Positions 34,593 to 45,819 of a stretch of 64,000 nucleotides of DNA are shown piece by piece. Within the stretch, counting starts at the first letter, position 1. Every line of letters starts with the position of its first letter. This DNA is from Onchidella celtica (lineage: Eukaryota > Mollusca > Gastropoda > Systellommatophora > Onchidiidae), in the NCBI GenBank assembly GCA_963931925.1, contig OZ007574.1, positions 39,674,438-39,738,437 of the forward strand. The letters are read 5' to 3'. The notes below the pieces were generated by a model. The model ran no database searches, was not told where the DNA came from, and was given only the letters and a program-made list of their open reading frames with translations. The translations under genes were made by a program, and so were the position numbers.

Positions 34593-35574
34593 TTTATTGT
34601 CAGTACTTCAAAACTCTGACGTGCATTCGTTTAATGAAACCGCAAAGATGTAACAAAATAATATTATGTGTCTGTCTGACTCATACTGCTTGGCTAACAA
34701 CACAAATGAGAAAAGAAAAGAAAACCACAACAATAGCAAAAACTTGTATATTATATGATAGCTCGTCCCAGCTCGCCTGTAATTTGCGTACATGTCTTTC
34801 ATCCCAGCCCACACATAAAAACGTCAAAATAATATGCCTTGCCATGGAGAATACCCTATTATATGCAAATCTACGTCGAATTCATTTTTTTTTTTTTTTG
34901 GCTTCACATAATTGCATGAAATGAATGTGCTGTATCCTTCTGTCTGAGTTACAGTTTTGTACGAATAATGGTTTCTTTTTGGTCAGCACGAGGGGGAAAA
35001 CTGAGCAGAGAATAAAGTGGGACACAACGCGAACTGTTTTATGTGTCTTTTTGCAAAAAGTCTTGTTTCTGTGCATACGGTGTTTTTGGGGGTGTTTTTG
35101 TAAGGCAGATTATATGGCCTGCTTAATGATAGGCTTTTGAAGTTCAGGGCTGAGGGATGAATCATTACTAGGGAAGATATGGAGGTGGGCTGACCCGAGG
35201 CACTGGGGAGTGGGAAAGGAGAGAGATCGGGAAAAGAGGGGTGAAGAAAAAGGGATTATATTAATCAGTTCAATATCAGAGTAGCTTGACCTCAAAATAT
35301 TACTCGACCGAATTTATTTACAGGTCCGCCCCAATGATTATGTGAAACTTGCACGTACCAAGATGTTGGCTAACGACGCCATTGGCTTAATTAATTATTC
35401 AACGGCGCATTCGTCCATACTGCAAGATGGCGCTCTACGTATTGCTTCTACAGAATGAGGTTGGGGGGGGGAGGGGTACTCTTGGCTGGGAATGCCATTT
35501 TGAAAAGCAATAACAAACAAAACAAAAAAATATGCGAGGGGAAGGGGGAAGTAATAGAAATAGAGACAATGAGA
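34593..35574. other. Non-coding DNA
   Basis: No gene is seen; a T tract lies at 34885-34899. Confidence 0.45.
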
Positions 35575-35752
35575 GCGAGAGAGCCAGAGAGGGAATAGAG
35601 AAACAGACAAAAGAGAGCAAAAGAGAGAGTGGGGGTGATAGAGAAGACAGAGACAAAAGAGAGATAGAGGAGGGTGGATAGAGAGACAGACAAAAAGAGA
35701 GAAAGCAACGCACACACAGAGAAAGAGAGAGAAAGGGCATAGATAGACACAC

Positions 35753-35812
<60 letters not shown>
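35575..35812. repeat. GA-rich microsatellite
   Basis: Imperfect GA block ending in a pure run at about 35757-35811. Confidence 0.9.
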
Positions 35813-35814
<2 letters not shown>

Positions 35815-36256
35815 AAGGTTAGTCAGAAATGAGAGAAAGGGGAAGGCGGCCGGGAGAGACGGATAGAGCAAGAAAAGAAAGCGGCACAAGAACAGACAGA
35901 CGTACAGATAGATTCCACTAGCATTCCTAAACTTAACCAACAAACTGCCCAGCTGGGGAATGAAGCGCCCCGAAATAAACAACAACCAACAACTAAAACA
36001 AAAACCAAACAACTCATGGAATTTGATTTACCAGCCGTTTTGCTGGTTTTGTAATGGCAAGGGACCCACGCGGTATCCCGTAGACTGCCGGCTGGTCCTC
36101 ACTAGCCAAGCTACGGAAAAACTATGCATGTGCCCAAAGAACAAACTCAGCGGGAGATCCTTACAAAACATTTCGCATTGCCCCCCCCCCCCCCGCTTTA
36201 TTTTTTGGTTGTTGTTGTTCACTTCCCCGTTGGGAATGACCCCAGGAAACGATTAG
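35813..36256. other. Non-coding DNA
   Basis: A C tract lies at 36181-36194. No gene is seen. Confidence 0.45.
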
Positions 36257-36425
36257 GCTTGGCCGCACACTAGCCGAGTTTGATCCTCCAAAATAGTTGG
36301 GTAGTGTGACGTCACCACCCTGGCTGTCACTTTCAGTGAGATCCAACTTTTTGTTGGCTGGTGCGCGACGTTTCACTGAAATTCAATGTCGTGGCTTCAC
36401 GATCCAACCAACAGGTTGGGTGCGC
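36257..36425 (+). mobile_element. MITE-like repeat, family Z, copy 1
   Basis: It contains GTGTGACGTCACCACC, TTTCAGTGAGATCCAACTTT, GGTGCGCGACG and TTTCACTGAAA, matching 61005-61103 and the reverse complement of 40431-40610. The ends (GGCCGCACAC and GTGCGCGCCC) are roughly inverted. Confidence 0.55.
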
Positions 36426-36479
36426 GCCCAGACTTAGTTTTTGCAAAAAAAAAAAAAAAATCCAGATAGGTCTAGAAAG

Positions 36480-37152
36480 TCAGAGCCACATTTTCATTCT
36501 ACGAAATCGTCCGGTATTTTCTATATTGTGTTACATGTGAGTGTGCATGAGAAAACCCGGCATAAGTCGGCAGAGCTGATTTTGAGAAAACCGGCTTTGA
36601 AGTGAAAATATGGGTCCGACACAAACTTCCAACTTGGCTGTTGTTTAGGGGACCGTGGCATGTTACAGGGTAAACTGTAGATGAGCAGTGAGCACTACTC
36701 ACTATGATGTCTATAACGGCTTAGTTATTAGACTACGGTCTCCTAACAGCAATCACTCCAATATTACTTGGTCAATTAGCTATTGCCACTTTTAGGGTTA
36801 AATGCCGTTTTCTCAAAATCTTGTTTTAGGGGGGTCACTGACTTCAATTTATCAGAAATGTCTTGTCTTTTATTATATATACAGATTTCAAAATGTCATG
36901 TTGCCGACTAACTTATTGTGGGTTTTCTCATGCACACTCACATATATGCATTTTTGTCTTTTCCAGAAAGTGAGGATAGAAACTTTGAAGGGTTATGTAA
37001 AATCTGAGGACAACATTACAATCATCACAAACGCATAATCTCGAAAAGTTTTTAACCAGTTGGAATAACAGTTATGCGTAATGAAATTAGAGGTGAGAGA
37101 ATCACTTTCATGACAAAACCTCAAAATCCGCAAAATGTCGCTTATAACAATA
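36480..37152 (+). repeat. Dispersed repeat X, interrupted by an M2 MITE
   Basis: GGTATTTTCTATATTGTGTT (to 36532) and, after the MITE, ATGCATTTTTGTCTTTTCC onward to AATCCGCAAAATGTCGC match the continuous copy at 45838-46066. The class of X is unknown. Confidence 0.7.
36533..36945. mobile_element. Terminal-inverted-repeat MITE M2, single-unit copy
   Basis: It spans 36537-36941, starting GTGAGTGTGCATGAGAAAAC and ending with GTTTTCTCATGCACACTCAC. Flanks are ACAT and ATAT; the empty copy at 45.8 kb has GTAT at this point, fitting a 4-bp target duplication with later mutation. It lies in opposite orientation to 26038-26572 and lacks the 134-bp duplication. Confidence 0.85.
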
Positions 37153-37480
37153 CTAGCCTACCCGCGCAAGATATTATATCTCGCAAATTTTCCATGTACT
37201 AAGCGTAACCGTATATCTAGATCTAGGCTACATTAAAACGGCATTTGAATTCCATGCTATGACTAATAGGACTTACTGTTACACCACAATTTCACACAGA
37301 ATTATTTTATTTAATCACCCATTCTACGAACGGTTTCGTTTCTTGGTGCGGAACCAAACTTCCGCGTTCAGTCGGCGCGTCAAAATGGTATCATTCTTCC
37401 GGTTCACTCAAAATGGTGAATTAAAATAGAATGACCGAAAAAATGTTATTTTTGATAAATTCGGGGACATGAGTTTTCAT
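37153..37480 (-). mobile_element. Helitron-like family Y, 3'-terminal part
   Basis: CTAG at 37153-37156 is preceded by A. Seven bases on is the hairpin region GCAAGATATTATATCTCGC. The first 180 bases match the other family Y copies (GACTAATAGGACTTACTGTT region). The far end is not recognisable. Confidence 0.55.
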
Positions 37481-37959
37481 AATGTTTTATGTGACGAAAA
37501 CCTGGGTATGTAGATACTGTCGACGTCTGTAAAATTTGAAGCGTGTGGGCTAAGTATTAACGGAGGAGTAAGCTAACATAGCCTCCAAAGTTCACTTTTG
37601 TAATTATTGATGACAAAATAATACCCCACGAAATGATGTTAACAAGTGACATCAAAGATTCTAGAAAGAACAAGATGAGACACTGTCTTCTTCGCACCTC
37701 TAAAAAAATCGTGCACACAATTTGCGCGCTGATCGGGGCGGGACCCATAGCACACAGAATGAGAAGAATGCTTGATATAATGATAAATTAATGGCGCTGA
37801 TTTGTTACAGTGCTACATGTACAGCGACAAAAAAAAAAAAAGCCCGAGCACAGCGATATAAGTTACAATTACATAACTTCATTCAAGGCCTACAGCGATA
37901 GCTGACCAGTGAACAACATTCAATAGTTTCCCTATTTTGGCTTTGTGAAATACTGCATT
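37481..37959. other. Apparently unique non-coding DNA
   Basis: No gene is recognised. Confidence 0.45.
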
Positions 37960-38240
37960 GTTCATGACTTCCGCACATTCGCCGCTAGGTGGCGGTGCGA
38001 AATCTGCGCGCGTTAAAAGCGCTGGCTGTCTCATCTTATTGTTTCTAGTATCTTTGGTGACACTGACCTAGGCTAGCGTAGTACGGTGTTTTGCCACAGC
38101 ACAGCAGCTCAGACGGCCCTGCAAAGACGAGAATCGATCGCAGCGCTCCAGACAGACAAGGAACTTACTTGTGTGTTTGTGAGACGGATTTAGATACCCA
38201 GACAACGGTCAGCTCCACACAGACAGACAGACAGGGCTGG
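37960..38240. promoter_or_regulatory. GC-richer block containing a CTCF-like site
   Basis: CpG frequency rises here relative to the neighbours (CGCGCGTTAAAAGCGC, CGATCGCAGCGC). It may be a regulatory element or a promoter, but no exon is defined. Confidence 0.3.
37983..37996 (+). promoter_or_regulatory. CTCF-like binding site
   Basis: CCGCTAGGTGGCGG fits the core used by insect and vertebrate CTCF (CCRSYAGRKGGCRS) at all 14 positions when R is allowed at position 3. It is outside any recognised repeat. Confidence 0.45.
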
Positions 38241-38249
38241 GGGAAGGGA

Positions 38250-38460
38250 GGAGGACGGAAATGAAGTCAGCGATAGGAATAGACGAAAATAAAACGAGAG
38301 TGTGTATGAATGTGCGTGTGAGAGAGAAAGAGAAAGAGGGAAGACAAAGGGGAAGGGAGAGAGAGAATCGAGTGAGAGAGAAGAGTGTGAGTGAATATGA
38401 GAGAGTGAGAGAGAAAGAAAATCGTGGCTATGGTTGGAAAGGGAAAAAGGGAGGGGACTG
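38250..38460. repeat. Imperfect GA/GT-rich repeat
   Basis: GA runs interspersed with GTGTG and GAGTGTGAGTGAATATGA. Confidence 0.7.
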
Positions 38461-38727
38461 CTGATTTCGCGTTAATAGAGGGAGGTAGTGAGGATGTGTG
38501 CGTTTAGGGGAAGTGGGGGGGGGGGGGGGAGGAGGGGAACTGGTACCATGACACAAGTTACGTGAGACTCAGCATTGTGGTAGAAGCAGAAAAAAAATAC
38601 CCCCGGATTTCTGAACATGACCAACCGCCTGCGACAACGAGAGATCACTCCACTGATCTGACGACACATTCGGACTTTCATTCAGCCTTGCCGGTGAAGA
38701 TTTTCAAGATCCCCAAGAATTTCGGAT
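38461..38727. other. Non-coding DNA with G tract
   Basis: A G-rich tract lies at about 38515-38530. No gene is seen. Confidence 0.5.
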
Positions 38728-39275
38728 AAAAAAATCCCAAGATGAGGTGGTAAAAAAAAAAAAAAATCAAAATTTTGTCCAAGCCCAAAAATACATTTAA
38801 GATTTACAATTTCATTATAATACACTGAATTTTAACAAAGCAGTGCACTGAGTGCAGTGATTAGCTTGCAGATCACGCAAAATATCTTCTTACATAGGCA
38901 ATCTGAAACTGCCCCTTAGGCCATCTGGCTTTATTTTTACCTTTTATTAAGTGGCAAAAGGAAGGGCAATTTGTGGTTTCCTTCCCCCTCCCCCCCCCTT
39001 TAAAAAAAAAAAAAGAAATAATTGCAAAATACAGAGTCTATGATATCAATCCTTCAAGGAAAGACAGAAACAAAGAGAAAACAAGGAAGACCACCCATTA
39101 CATATCACGATAACATCAAGAAAGTCAGCCAGCTGGAAATAAGTGAACTAACTAGGAAAGCTAAGGACAGGATTGGGTGGAGGAGATTTTGTCGTGACAT
39201 CCACTGTAGCAGCTAACATCGATGACGATGAAGCCGACAGGTGACAGGTGACATAAAAAAAAAAAAATCCCAAGA
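38728..39275 (+). mobile_element. 5'-truncated LINE copy with target-site duplication
   Basis: The 3' end carries LINE coding sequence followed by GACAGGTGACAGGTGACAT and a poly-A. AAAAATCCCAAGAT occurs before the copy (ending 38743) and again after the poly-A (ending about 39275), a candidate duplication. Bases 38744-39010 are not recognisably LINE and may include a second insertion. Confidence 0.55.
39022..39216 (+). pseudogene. C-terminal fragment of a LINE reverse transcriptase protein
   Basis: About 60 codons are readable: QGRPPITYHDNIKK, then SELTRKAKDRIGWRRFCRDI. This is the conserved GRP-hydrophobic-D ... A-DR-WR pattern at the extreme C-terminus of many LINE ORFs. The RT domain is missing. 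It belongs to a different family from the LINE at the left edge, where the equivalent region reads RPRGRP...NDRSRWRQK. Confidence 0.75.
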
Positions 39276-39296
39276 TATGGGCAAATAAAAAAAATA

Positions 39297-39595
39297 TGCC
39301 AGGAACCCAAACTTGCAAAACGTTTGGCGCTTGGGGCGTGTACAATAGATTCGTACCTGATCTATCCCTAACCACGTCCTTATCCTCAACCCTAAATCTG
39401 ATCAAATCCCTAACCCTGCCCTCCTATCCTGTCAACCAAAGAAACAGGAAAAAAACAAAAAGAAAATCTGAAAGAATAATTAAGGTTGTGATGTTATGAG
39501 TATTTCGGGAGGAGCTCTCTAGCTCTGGGGACACAAAAGACTTTAAAATACGTACCCCTAGCTACAAAAAAAAAAAATTGGGGGCGTACGCACTA
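39297..39595 (-). mobile_element. MITE family M1, degraded copy
   Basis: Contains CTATCCCTAACCACGTCCTT, AGAAAATCTGAAAGAATAAT and the end AAAATACGTACCCCTAG in the reverse orientation of the 11481 copy. It starts 20-odd bases after the LINE poly-A. Confidence 0.75.
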
Positions 39596-40317
39596 AATAT
39601 GTTTTATTGATAGTTGACTATGGTGTTACAGAGGACCCCACGCACTTCTGAGATTGGAACGACAAGTCTGTCTCGATAGTTGATTTAAACGAAATGACAA
39701 GTCTTAGGTCAGAACCGACACAAATCAGACTTGACTTAGTACGCTATTTAGCCGTCTTTTCCACATTTATGCCGGTGGTTGGTGAGCATTTTCTGGTTGG
39801 CCCTCTTTCTGTCCTACTGTCCTTTAACCCTTTCAATACTTAAACAGTGGACTATTGCTGTTACGTTTAAATATACACCACTAGCATCATTTAGATTCAT
39901 ATTTACCATTCAAAATAACTGAAATGAGTGGATTTCAATATAAACTGGATTTGAGAAAATATATCTTTCACAGTGTCAGTGATCAAAGGGTTAAATTCTG
40001 TCTTTTTTTCCAAGCACAATGTGGCTGTCGTCATGTCAAGGTGCCTTCTCCAAACTGAAACTCGAACTCAAAAAATACACCACACACTTCACATCGTTCA
40101 TCATCAACATACCATTTACTGCCCCCAACCCCCAACCCCAACCACTCATTACGATCTCAACTTTTTCCTACTATGACTTAAAAAAATTTTTTTTTTATTT
40201 CTATCCGTGTTTTAAAGTGCATGTGTTATTGCTCACTGCTAGAGTGACATTATGAATAATGCAGTATGAGCAATTTGTCCTGAGCAAATAAACAACTCAA
40301 GTGTCAGCACGCACACC
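39596..40317. other. Non-coding DNA
   Basis: No gene is recognised. Confidence 0.45.
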
Positions 40318-40430
40318 AACTGCCATGTTGTGGTAAAACACGGTACAAAGCCAAAGACAAAATTTTAACAGGACAAGCAAAAACAAAAACAGAACAACCA
40401 TTTCGCACTGCGCCCAGCATTAAACTAGAC
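40318..40430 (+). repeat. Short dispersed repeat, copy 2 (partner at 30830)
   Basis: Shared motifs are CAAAATTTTAACAGGA, ACAAAAAC and TTTCGCACTGCGCCC. Confidence 0.5.
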
Positions 40431-40610
40431 GCGCACCACCCGAGTTTGACCTGCCAATCGACAACTGTCTTGAATGAAGACGCCACTGCACTGCCTTTCA
40501 ATAAGACCCCGCTCATCGCACACTACATGTAGTTGGATCATTGAAACTCGTTGATATGGATGGAGTCACCATCCGACTACTTGGCCAACCAAAATTGACC
40601 TGTCTATGCC
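40431..40610 (-). mobile_element. MITE-like repeat Z, copy 2
   Basis: The reverse complement contains AGTCGGATGGTGACTCCA, GAGTTTCAATGATCCAACTA and GTGTGCGATGAGC, aligned with 61020-61090. Confidence 0.55.
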
Positions 40611-41182
40611 AAAGCTTTTTCTTCCATTTTTGTGACGACCAAAACGAAACTACCAGTCGTACAAAATCATTATAATCAAGATAGAAAAATACCGCAGATT
40701 GTCATTCCATATTACGATGTTAAAAGGTGAATTTTGCGAGGTCGTCGTTTACGGCCTTTCTCCGTAGCCCAACAGCAAAGTAATCCATGTTTAGTTCACA
40801 CATTTAAAGGTCTCAGTAACCTTTCCACACAGCCACAATTTTACATGGGATAGATATAAATGTAAGAACCCCATAAATCCTCCCTGTCATGGATCTGGTT
40901 TAGTTAATGTTGTTTTGTTCTTGTTTTTTTTTGGTTACTTTTGCTGCTGTTGTTGTTGTTTGTTACTGTCAAGTTGTTCTCTCCCACTGATACATGCTGA
41001 GCCTGCCAATTGTTATTAGCCAAAAGGACAGTTTGACACAGAATAACGCAGCTCCAAATTGCAATGACCTGTCCTGTGTACTTACATAACATTCAGACAG
41101 TTTTTCCGTGTCTGCATAGATCTGTTTGTTTGTCTGTCTGTCTGCCTGTTTTTCATGTAGTTTTAGGCACTTATACAGATCT
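40611..41182. other. Non-coding DNA
   Basis: No gene is seen; a short GTCT run lies at 41130-41150. Confidence 0.45.
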
Positions 41183-41400
41183 CTGTCTCTCTCTCTCTCT
41201 CTCTCTCCCATGTATTCTTTTCACATCTTCTTTCTCTTTGTCATGTACTCGGTTAACAGGCTCTCTCCCCCTCTCTCTCTCCTGTATAGATCCCACCCTC
41301 CCTCCCTCATGTATTCATGTATTCTTCACATCTCTCGCTCTCTCTTTATTGCTCTGTTCATACTCTCTCTCTCTCTCTCTCATAACGCACCTGTTTACGA
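41183..41400. repeat. CT-rich microsatellite
   Basis: CT runs separated by CATGTATTCTT segments, which recur three times. Confidence 0.85.
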
Positions 41401-41699
41401 GTTTTGGCTAAAGGAGCTGAAAGCACATATAAAACAACTGAAACAAAGTTTTGAGATGGATTATTCTCATGGTTAAAAAAAAAAAAAGTCAACAACGAAT
41501 CTCGTGACCACACACCTCCAAATGCCCAATAGCATTTGGGAGAAAGGGACAATTGACATAATTATCATCTTTAAAATTACCAGCACTGAACACGATTTTC
41601 GAAGCGGTTGGTTCTGAACCTTGCTGAAGTCCCAACTGGACTGCAAAACAAACAGTACAGATATGCATTTAAAAAACACAGTGTATATATATATATATA

Positions 41700-42330
41700 C
41701 TAGTATTGACCCCGCGAAATTCGCGGGGGGGGGGGGGGGGATAGCTATCATGTAAAGACATGATGAAACGTGGACTTCAAGATCTAGATCTAGAGCTAGC
41801 CTAGATATCTGTTAGTAGATATAGAATCTAGATCTAGATTTAGATCTAGACTCTAGATCTATTATAAAAATTGAAAATCTTCATCAACGTACCTGAACAA
41901 ATGGATCATCACGAATGTTATGGATGGACTCGGCATGTTTTTGCCACACTGTCACTGCAGCAAGAACCACGAATGTTATGGATGGACTCGGAAGCACGGT
42001 TTCAAATTTGGGGAACCGGATGTTGAGATCGCACGGTGGACCGCAAATTCACTGACGTCATGCCACATAAAAACTCACGCCCGGATGGTATTTATTTGGA
42101 ACAAATGCAAATTTGCGTAGTTCAAAAAAATACTTACGGAGAGTGTTCAGCAATGAGTGTAGCAAGGAATCAACTTCAGACCAAAAGACATTTGTATGCA
42201 AAATTTGAGCTCGATTGGTGCACAGATAGCCGAGCCACGGCTTTTACAAAAAAAGCGAGTTTTTTTTTTATAATAGATATACCGTCCTCTGTACAAAGCT
42301 CATCAAGCGAAGAATGCCATTACTATTAGA
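41700..42330 (-). mobile_element. Helitron-like 3' end, second type
   Basis: CTAG at 41700-41703 preceded by A, then TATTGA and a strong hairpin CCCCGCGAAATTCGCGGGG (41710-41728). This is the minus-strand 3' terminus of a Helitron-type element. The body to about 42330 contains AGATCT clusters and a 24-bp direct repeat (41909 and 41968, around GAATGTTATGGATGGACTCG). The 5' end is not identified. Confidence 0.5.
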
Positions 42331-43670
42331 CCGAGGCCCCGCTGAAAGGTAATAATATTATTCTGCAGTCATTATTAAATACTATTATAAAATACGCGCA
42401 TACTCTTAAAGTATAACCTTTACCACCTACACCAATGACGACATTTGAATTAAATGTCAAATCGCAAAGGGTAGAGTGTTACACGGAGGTGTTTTTTTCT
42501 GACATATATATAGCCCATGTGCACTGTGTATACATGTTTATATAAGATATATATATTATAAAATATCTCTCCTTACTGCCCCACCCCCCCCCCACGTATA
42601 ATTTTTCTCTCCGGACTGCTCCCCCCCCCCTCCTCCCTTTCATTTCCCCCCTTTTCCATGCACCCTTCAATAATTTCTGTAGAGAAGGGGAACCTCATAG
42701 CCAGTTCAGTGTGTTTTGGCCACAGATAGCATGTAGAGCACAGCATGCGCCAGTCTGACCTGGGAGAAGAGGAAAGCAAAAGGGGGGAGGGGGAAGGGTG
42801 ATTTGGGGTGGTGGTGGTGGTGGTGGCGGATTGCAGTGGGTATGGGTGGGTGGGTGCGGAAGGAAGGAAGAAAGGAAACTGAAGAGAGAGGCTCTTTCAG
42901 GGATACGATCATCCTGTTTGTTTTACTGGCCATCACTATCACCACTCAGAACCCAGATCCTGTTTTCGGATGGCGCGAGGGGGGGGGGGGGGGTTCTAGA
43001 TCTATACTGTATCTCTTCATTTCATTTATGGCCGGCTGGGGTAGGTTAGTCGAATCTGCCCTGCTCAGCAACAGTTTCTCTTGGCCCCGCAGAGAATAAT
43101 TCTGCAATGTTTCGTTCGCTTTGATATGTATACAAGGTGGGCTAAAAAACACTCCCCCCCCCTCCCCCCCCCCCCCCATATTTTTATCATTTTATTGTGA
43201 GTTACATTTCAACTGAATAAAGGGAAAGTGTACACCAATTACATTTTAACTAAATGGAGTGTGCATCAAATGAATTTACAAAATCAAGTTGAATAAATTG
43301 TTCAAAATGACCCCAAAACAGAGTCGCTTTTAGAAACTGAATATCATGGTAAAGTCACATTTCGTTCGTCCCAAATCTCTTCAAGTCAATGGGGTGGGGG
43401 TGTATTGGCGGTGGCCTTTCTGGTACATGGGTGACGATCCTAATTATTAAAAAAGTAACGATAAAATAGTAAGGTACTGCCATCGGCCTACCAATATAAA
43501 AAAAAACGTGATTTAAAGGGACAACTATGTCATGTTTCACTCTTATACGACTTCCCATAATATTCATATTTGGCACAATTTCATGCTTTTTGAGACTGGA
43601 CACTGAACTCATGTCCTGTAGATCACTTTTTGGTGTCAGGCCTATCAATGGTACCTGGGACTGTAATGTC

Positions 43671-43673
<3 letters not shown>
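42331..43673. other. Non-coding DNA with many C/G tracts
   Basis: C tracts at 42583-42594, 42620-42630 and 43153-43178, G tract at 42969-42983, and GGT repeats at 42805-42830. No gene is seen. Confidence 0.5.
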
Positions 43674-43715
<42 letters not shown>

Positions 43716-43718
43716 ATA
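43674..43718. repeat. GTA trinucleotide microsatellite
   Basis: About 13 GTA units, followed by AATAATAAT variants to 43745. Confidence 0.95.
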
Positions 43719-44949
43719 ACTGTGGTAATAGTAATAATAATCATCATACTACTACAATGAAAGGTAATATGTACGTAGCTAAAACGTGTGTCCACCTGAC
43801 CAAAAACTATGAAATTTTACGTTCTGCCTCAGGTTTTAACGATAATTTACGGGAATACATCCATTTTGGACAAAATTTATTTGCATTTTTCTTTAGCCGT
43901 ACAAAAGGCACGCATTTTCATTAAGTAGAATCGAAAACCCGTCACTCTGACTTGGGCATTTATCTAAAGACAACTGAGGATAAGCTACTCATAATTATTT
44001 ACATGACTTGTAACGTGTATATTAATCACGCTGAACAGCAAAATTTATAATCCGTGATCTCCTTCTCATCCCCATGTGTTGTATAATTTAAGTTAAACTA
44101 ACTTACAAGTATCATCCTGCTGCTGACGTTCCAACATTGACACTTTAATTTACAACAACACTTGTAACAAGCTGCTGTCCAAGGAATCAGAATATGGACA
44201 ACAAACAGATAGCCTACATCAATGGGTAAATGCTACACCATATACTGCTATAGCCTACATGTTAATATGCCCAAACTTCTAGATCTCACTGGCTTCGCAA
44301 AAATGGTAGTTTTCAGATAACCGTAAAATTGGAATGATTTCTGTATCGGGTTACATTGAGTTGAGCGGTAGGTTTAAGGATTAGAGTCAGTATTGATAAA
44401 ACAGTGTTGAGCTTGGGGACAGGGTTAGTTGTAGGCTATATTTCTTTCCAGTTTAATCACATATTTAATACTTTTTCTCACTCCTGCCCTTCAGCCTCAG
44501 CCAGTTTTCCGGAGACAGATCTTGAATCTAGCTAATTTCGGAAATTCTTCCGTAAAAATTACTCTAGATTTTGACCAAGATAAATTTCAAGAATCATTAC
44601 CGTGCGTAGCCTACTTTTTCCTGAGCAAAGACGCCGAGTATCTTAAATTTCTTTGACTTTTATTTTAAACGCAGTAGGACTTCCCAGAGCATAATGAGGA
44701 AATGACCTAATATCGAGAACCACAGATAGACACGTTGTAGAGTGATGATGCCATTGAAACCGAATGAAAAAGACAGAAAATACCATTCTTCCACACACAC
44801 ACACACGCATACAAAAACGCTGACATTGAATTTCTTGGATTAAGCGCAATATAATATTCTATAAAGATCAAGATATTAATACAGGCCTAATATATTTCTT
44901 TGTTTTCTCTTTTTTTTTCTTTTCTTTCAGGATTTTACATCTTTGTTTC
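43719..44949. other. AT-rich, apparently unique non-coding DNA
   Basis: No gene or repeat partner is recognised. Confidence 0.45.
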
Positions 44950-45135
44950 AGCATCTATTTCTATATGGCCATGTCAGGGACGTGGCTTCGGCCCTGTTTA
45001 GCCGCCGAGAAATTAGTGCTTTAACCTGAGAAATAATATAGCAAGGTTGGATCCCGCCTTGAATGGGATTTAAACCCTGAGATTCCTGGCATCCAGGGCA
45101 TGCACGATAACCGCTGGGCCACTGCAATGGCGAAA
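44950..45135 (-). mobile_element. tRNA-derived SINE of a third family
   Basis: On the minus strand from 45133: GCAGTGGCCCAGCGGTTATC (A box), an anticodon-arm-like region, then CAGGGTTTAAATCCC (B box variant). The body continues toward 44960 with TTATTTCTCAGGTTAAAGC. Confidence 0.65.
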
Positions 45136-45327
45136 TGGTAATAAGTTTTTTTGTTTTTTTTTCCATACTAGTGTAAGGTTGCAAACAACATGCACAATCA
45201 GCACACAGATTATGTAGATTTAGGACGAAAACAACTCACAACGGGCACAGCGACACCCGCATGGCCCGTACCGTGCAGACGGCACAGAAACTCTTGCCTT
45301 CAAAGTTTGAAACGCCACCGGAAGTTT

Positions 45328-45536
45328 AAAGTCGAAACAAAACAAAGGCAGGGGGGAGGCAACCATTGTTGAGGAGCAAGCATTATTCGATGACGTCCTC
45401 TCTCTCTCTCTCTCTCTTACAATAAAAGTAGTAATCTGCAGTCCTGCTTCAGAACTCATGCGCGCCAGGACACTGCGCACCAAGCTTGATATGGTTATTT
45501 TTTATGACATGCACGGTACTAAAGTCGAAACAAAAC
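45328..45536. mobile_element. 177-bp insertion flanked by a 16-bp direct repeat
   Basis: AAAGTCGAAACAAAAC occurs at 45328-45343 and 45521-45536. The DNA between includes a CT run and then 100 bases nearly identical to the interior of the Helitron at 50996-51087 (AATAAAAGTAGTAATCTGCA region). A 16-bp duplication is long for a Helitron, so a retroposition event or repair event is likely. Confidence 0.6.
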
Positions 45537-45780
45537 CAGCGAGTATAGAGAGGGTTCACTATTGGTCGATTTGCACCGCGAGACACGGGAGGCTCTGCGA
45601 AACCACTGTTAGCATGGAGCGGAAAGTAGGTCGCTGCGGTAAACAATACCCGTTTGTGCATTTCCACGGGATGTAAGAGCTTACAAACGGTTGTAAATAG
45701 TTTCAATCAGCCCAAAAAATATGAACAAACCACAGTAAACAGATATGCACACTATCTTTGGTGAAGAAGGCCTCTTTCAA
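45537..45780. mobile_element. CAGAG-type MITE, copy 2, right end lost
   Basis: It begins CAGCGAGTATAGAG and contains GGTTCACTATTGGTCGATTT, GTAAACAATACCCGTTTGT and ATTTCCACGGGATGTAAGAG, matching 8125-8479 until about 45775. Confidence 0.7.
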
Positions 45781-45819
45781 TTCTCGAAGCAGTGAATTTT
45801 TGTTCCTTGCTGTTTTTTT

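Noticed and set aside
45458..45676. THAP-like zinc finger peptide in the CAGAG-type MITE
   Set aside because: CGKQYPFVHFHG superficially recalls a THAP start, but the Cys/His spacing and the downstream Trp are missing and the frame is not kept in the other copies.
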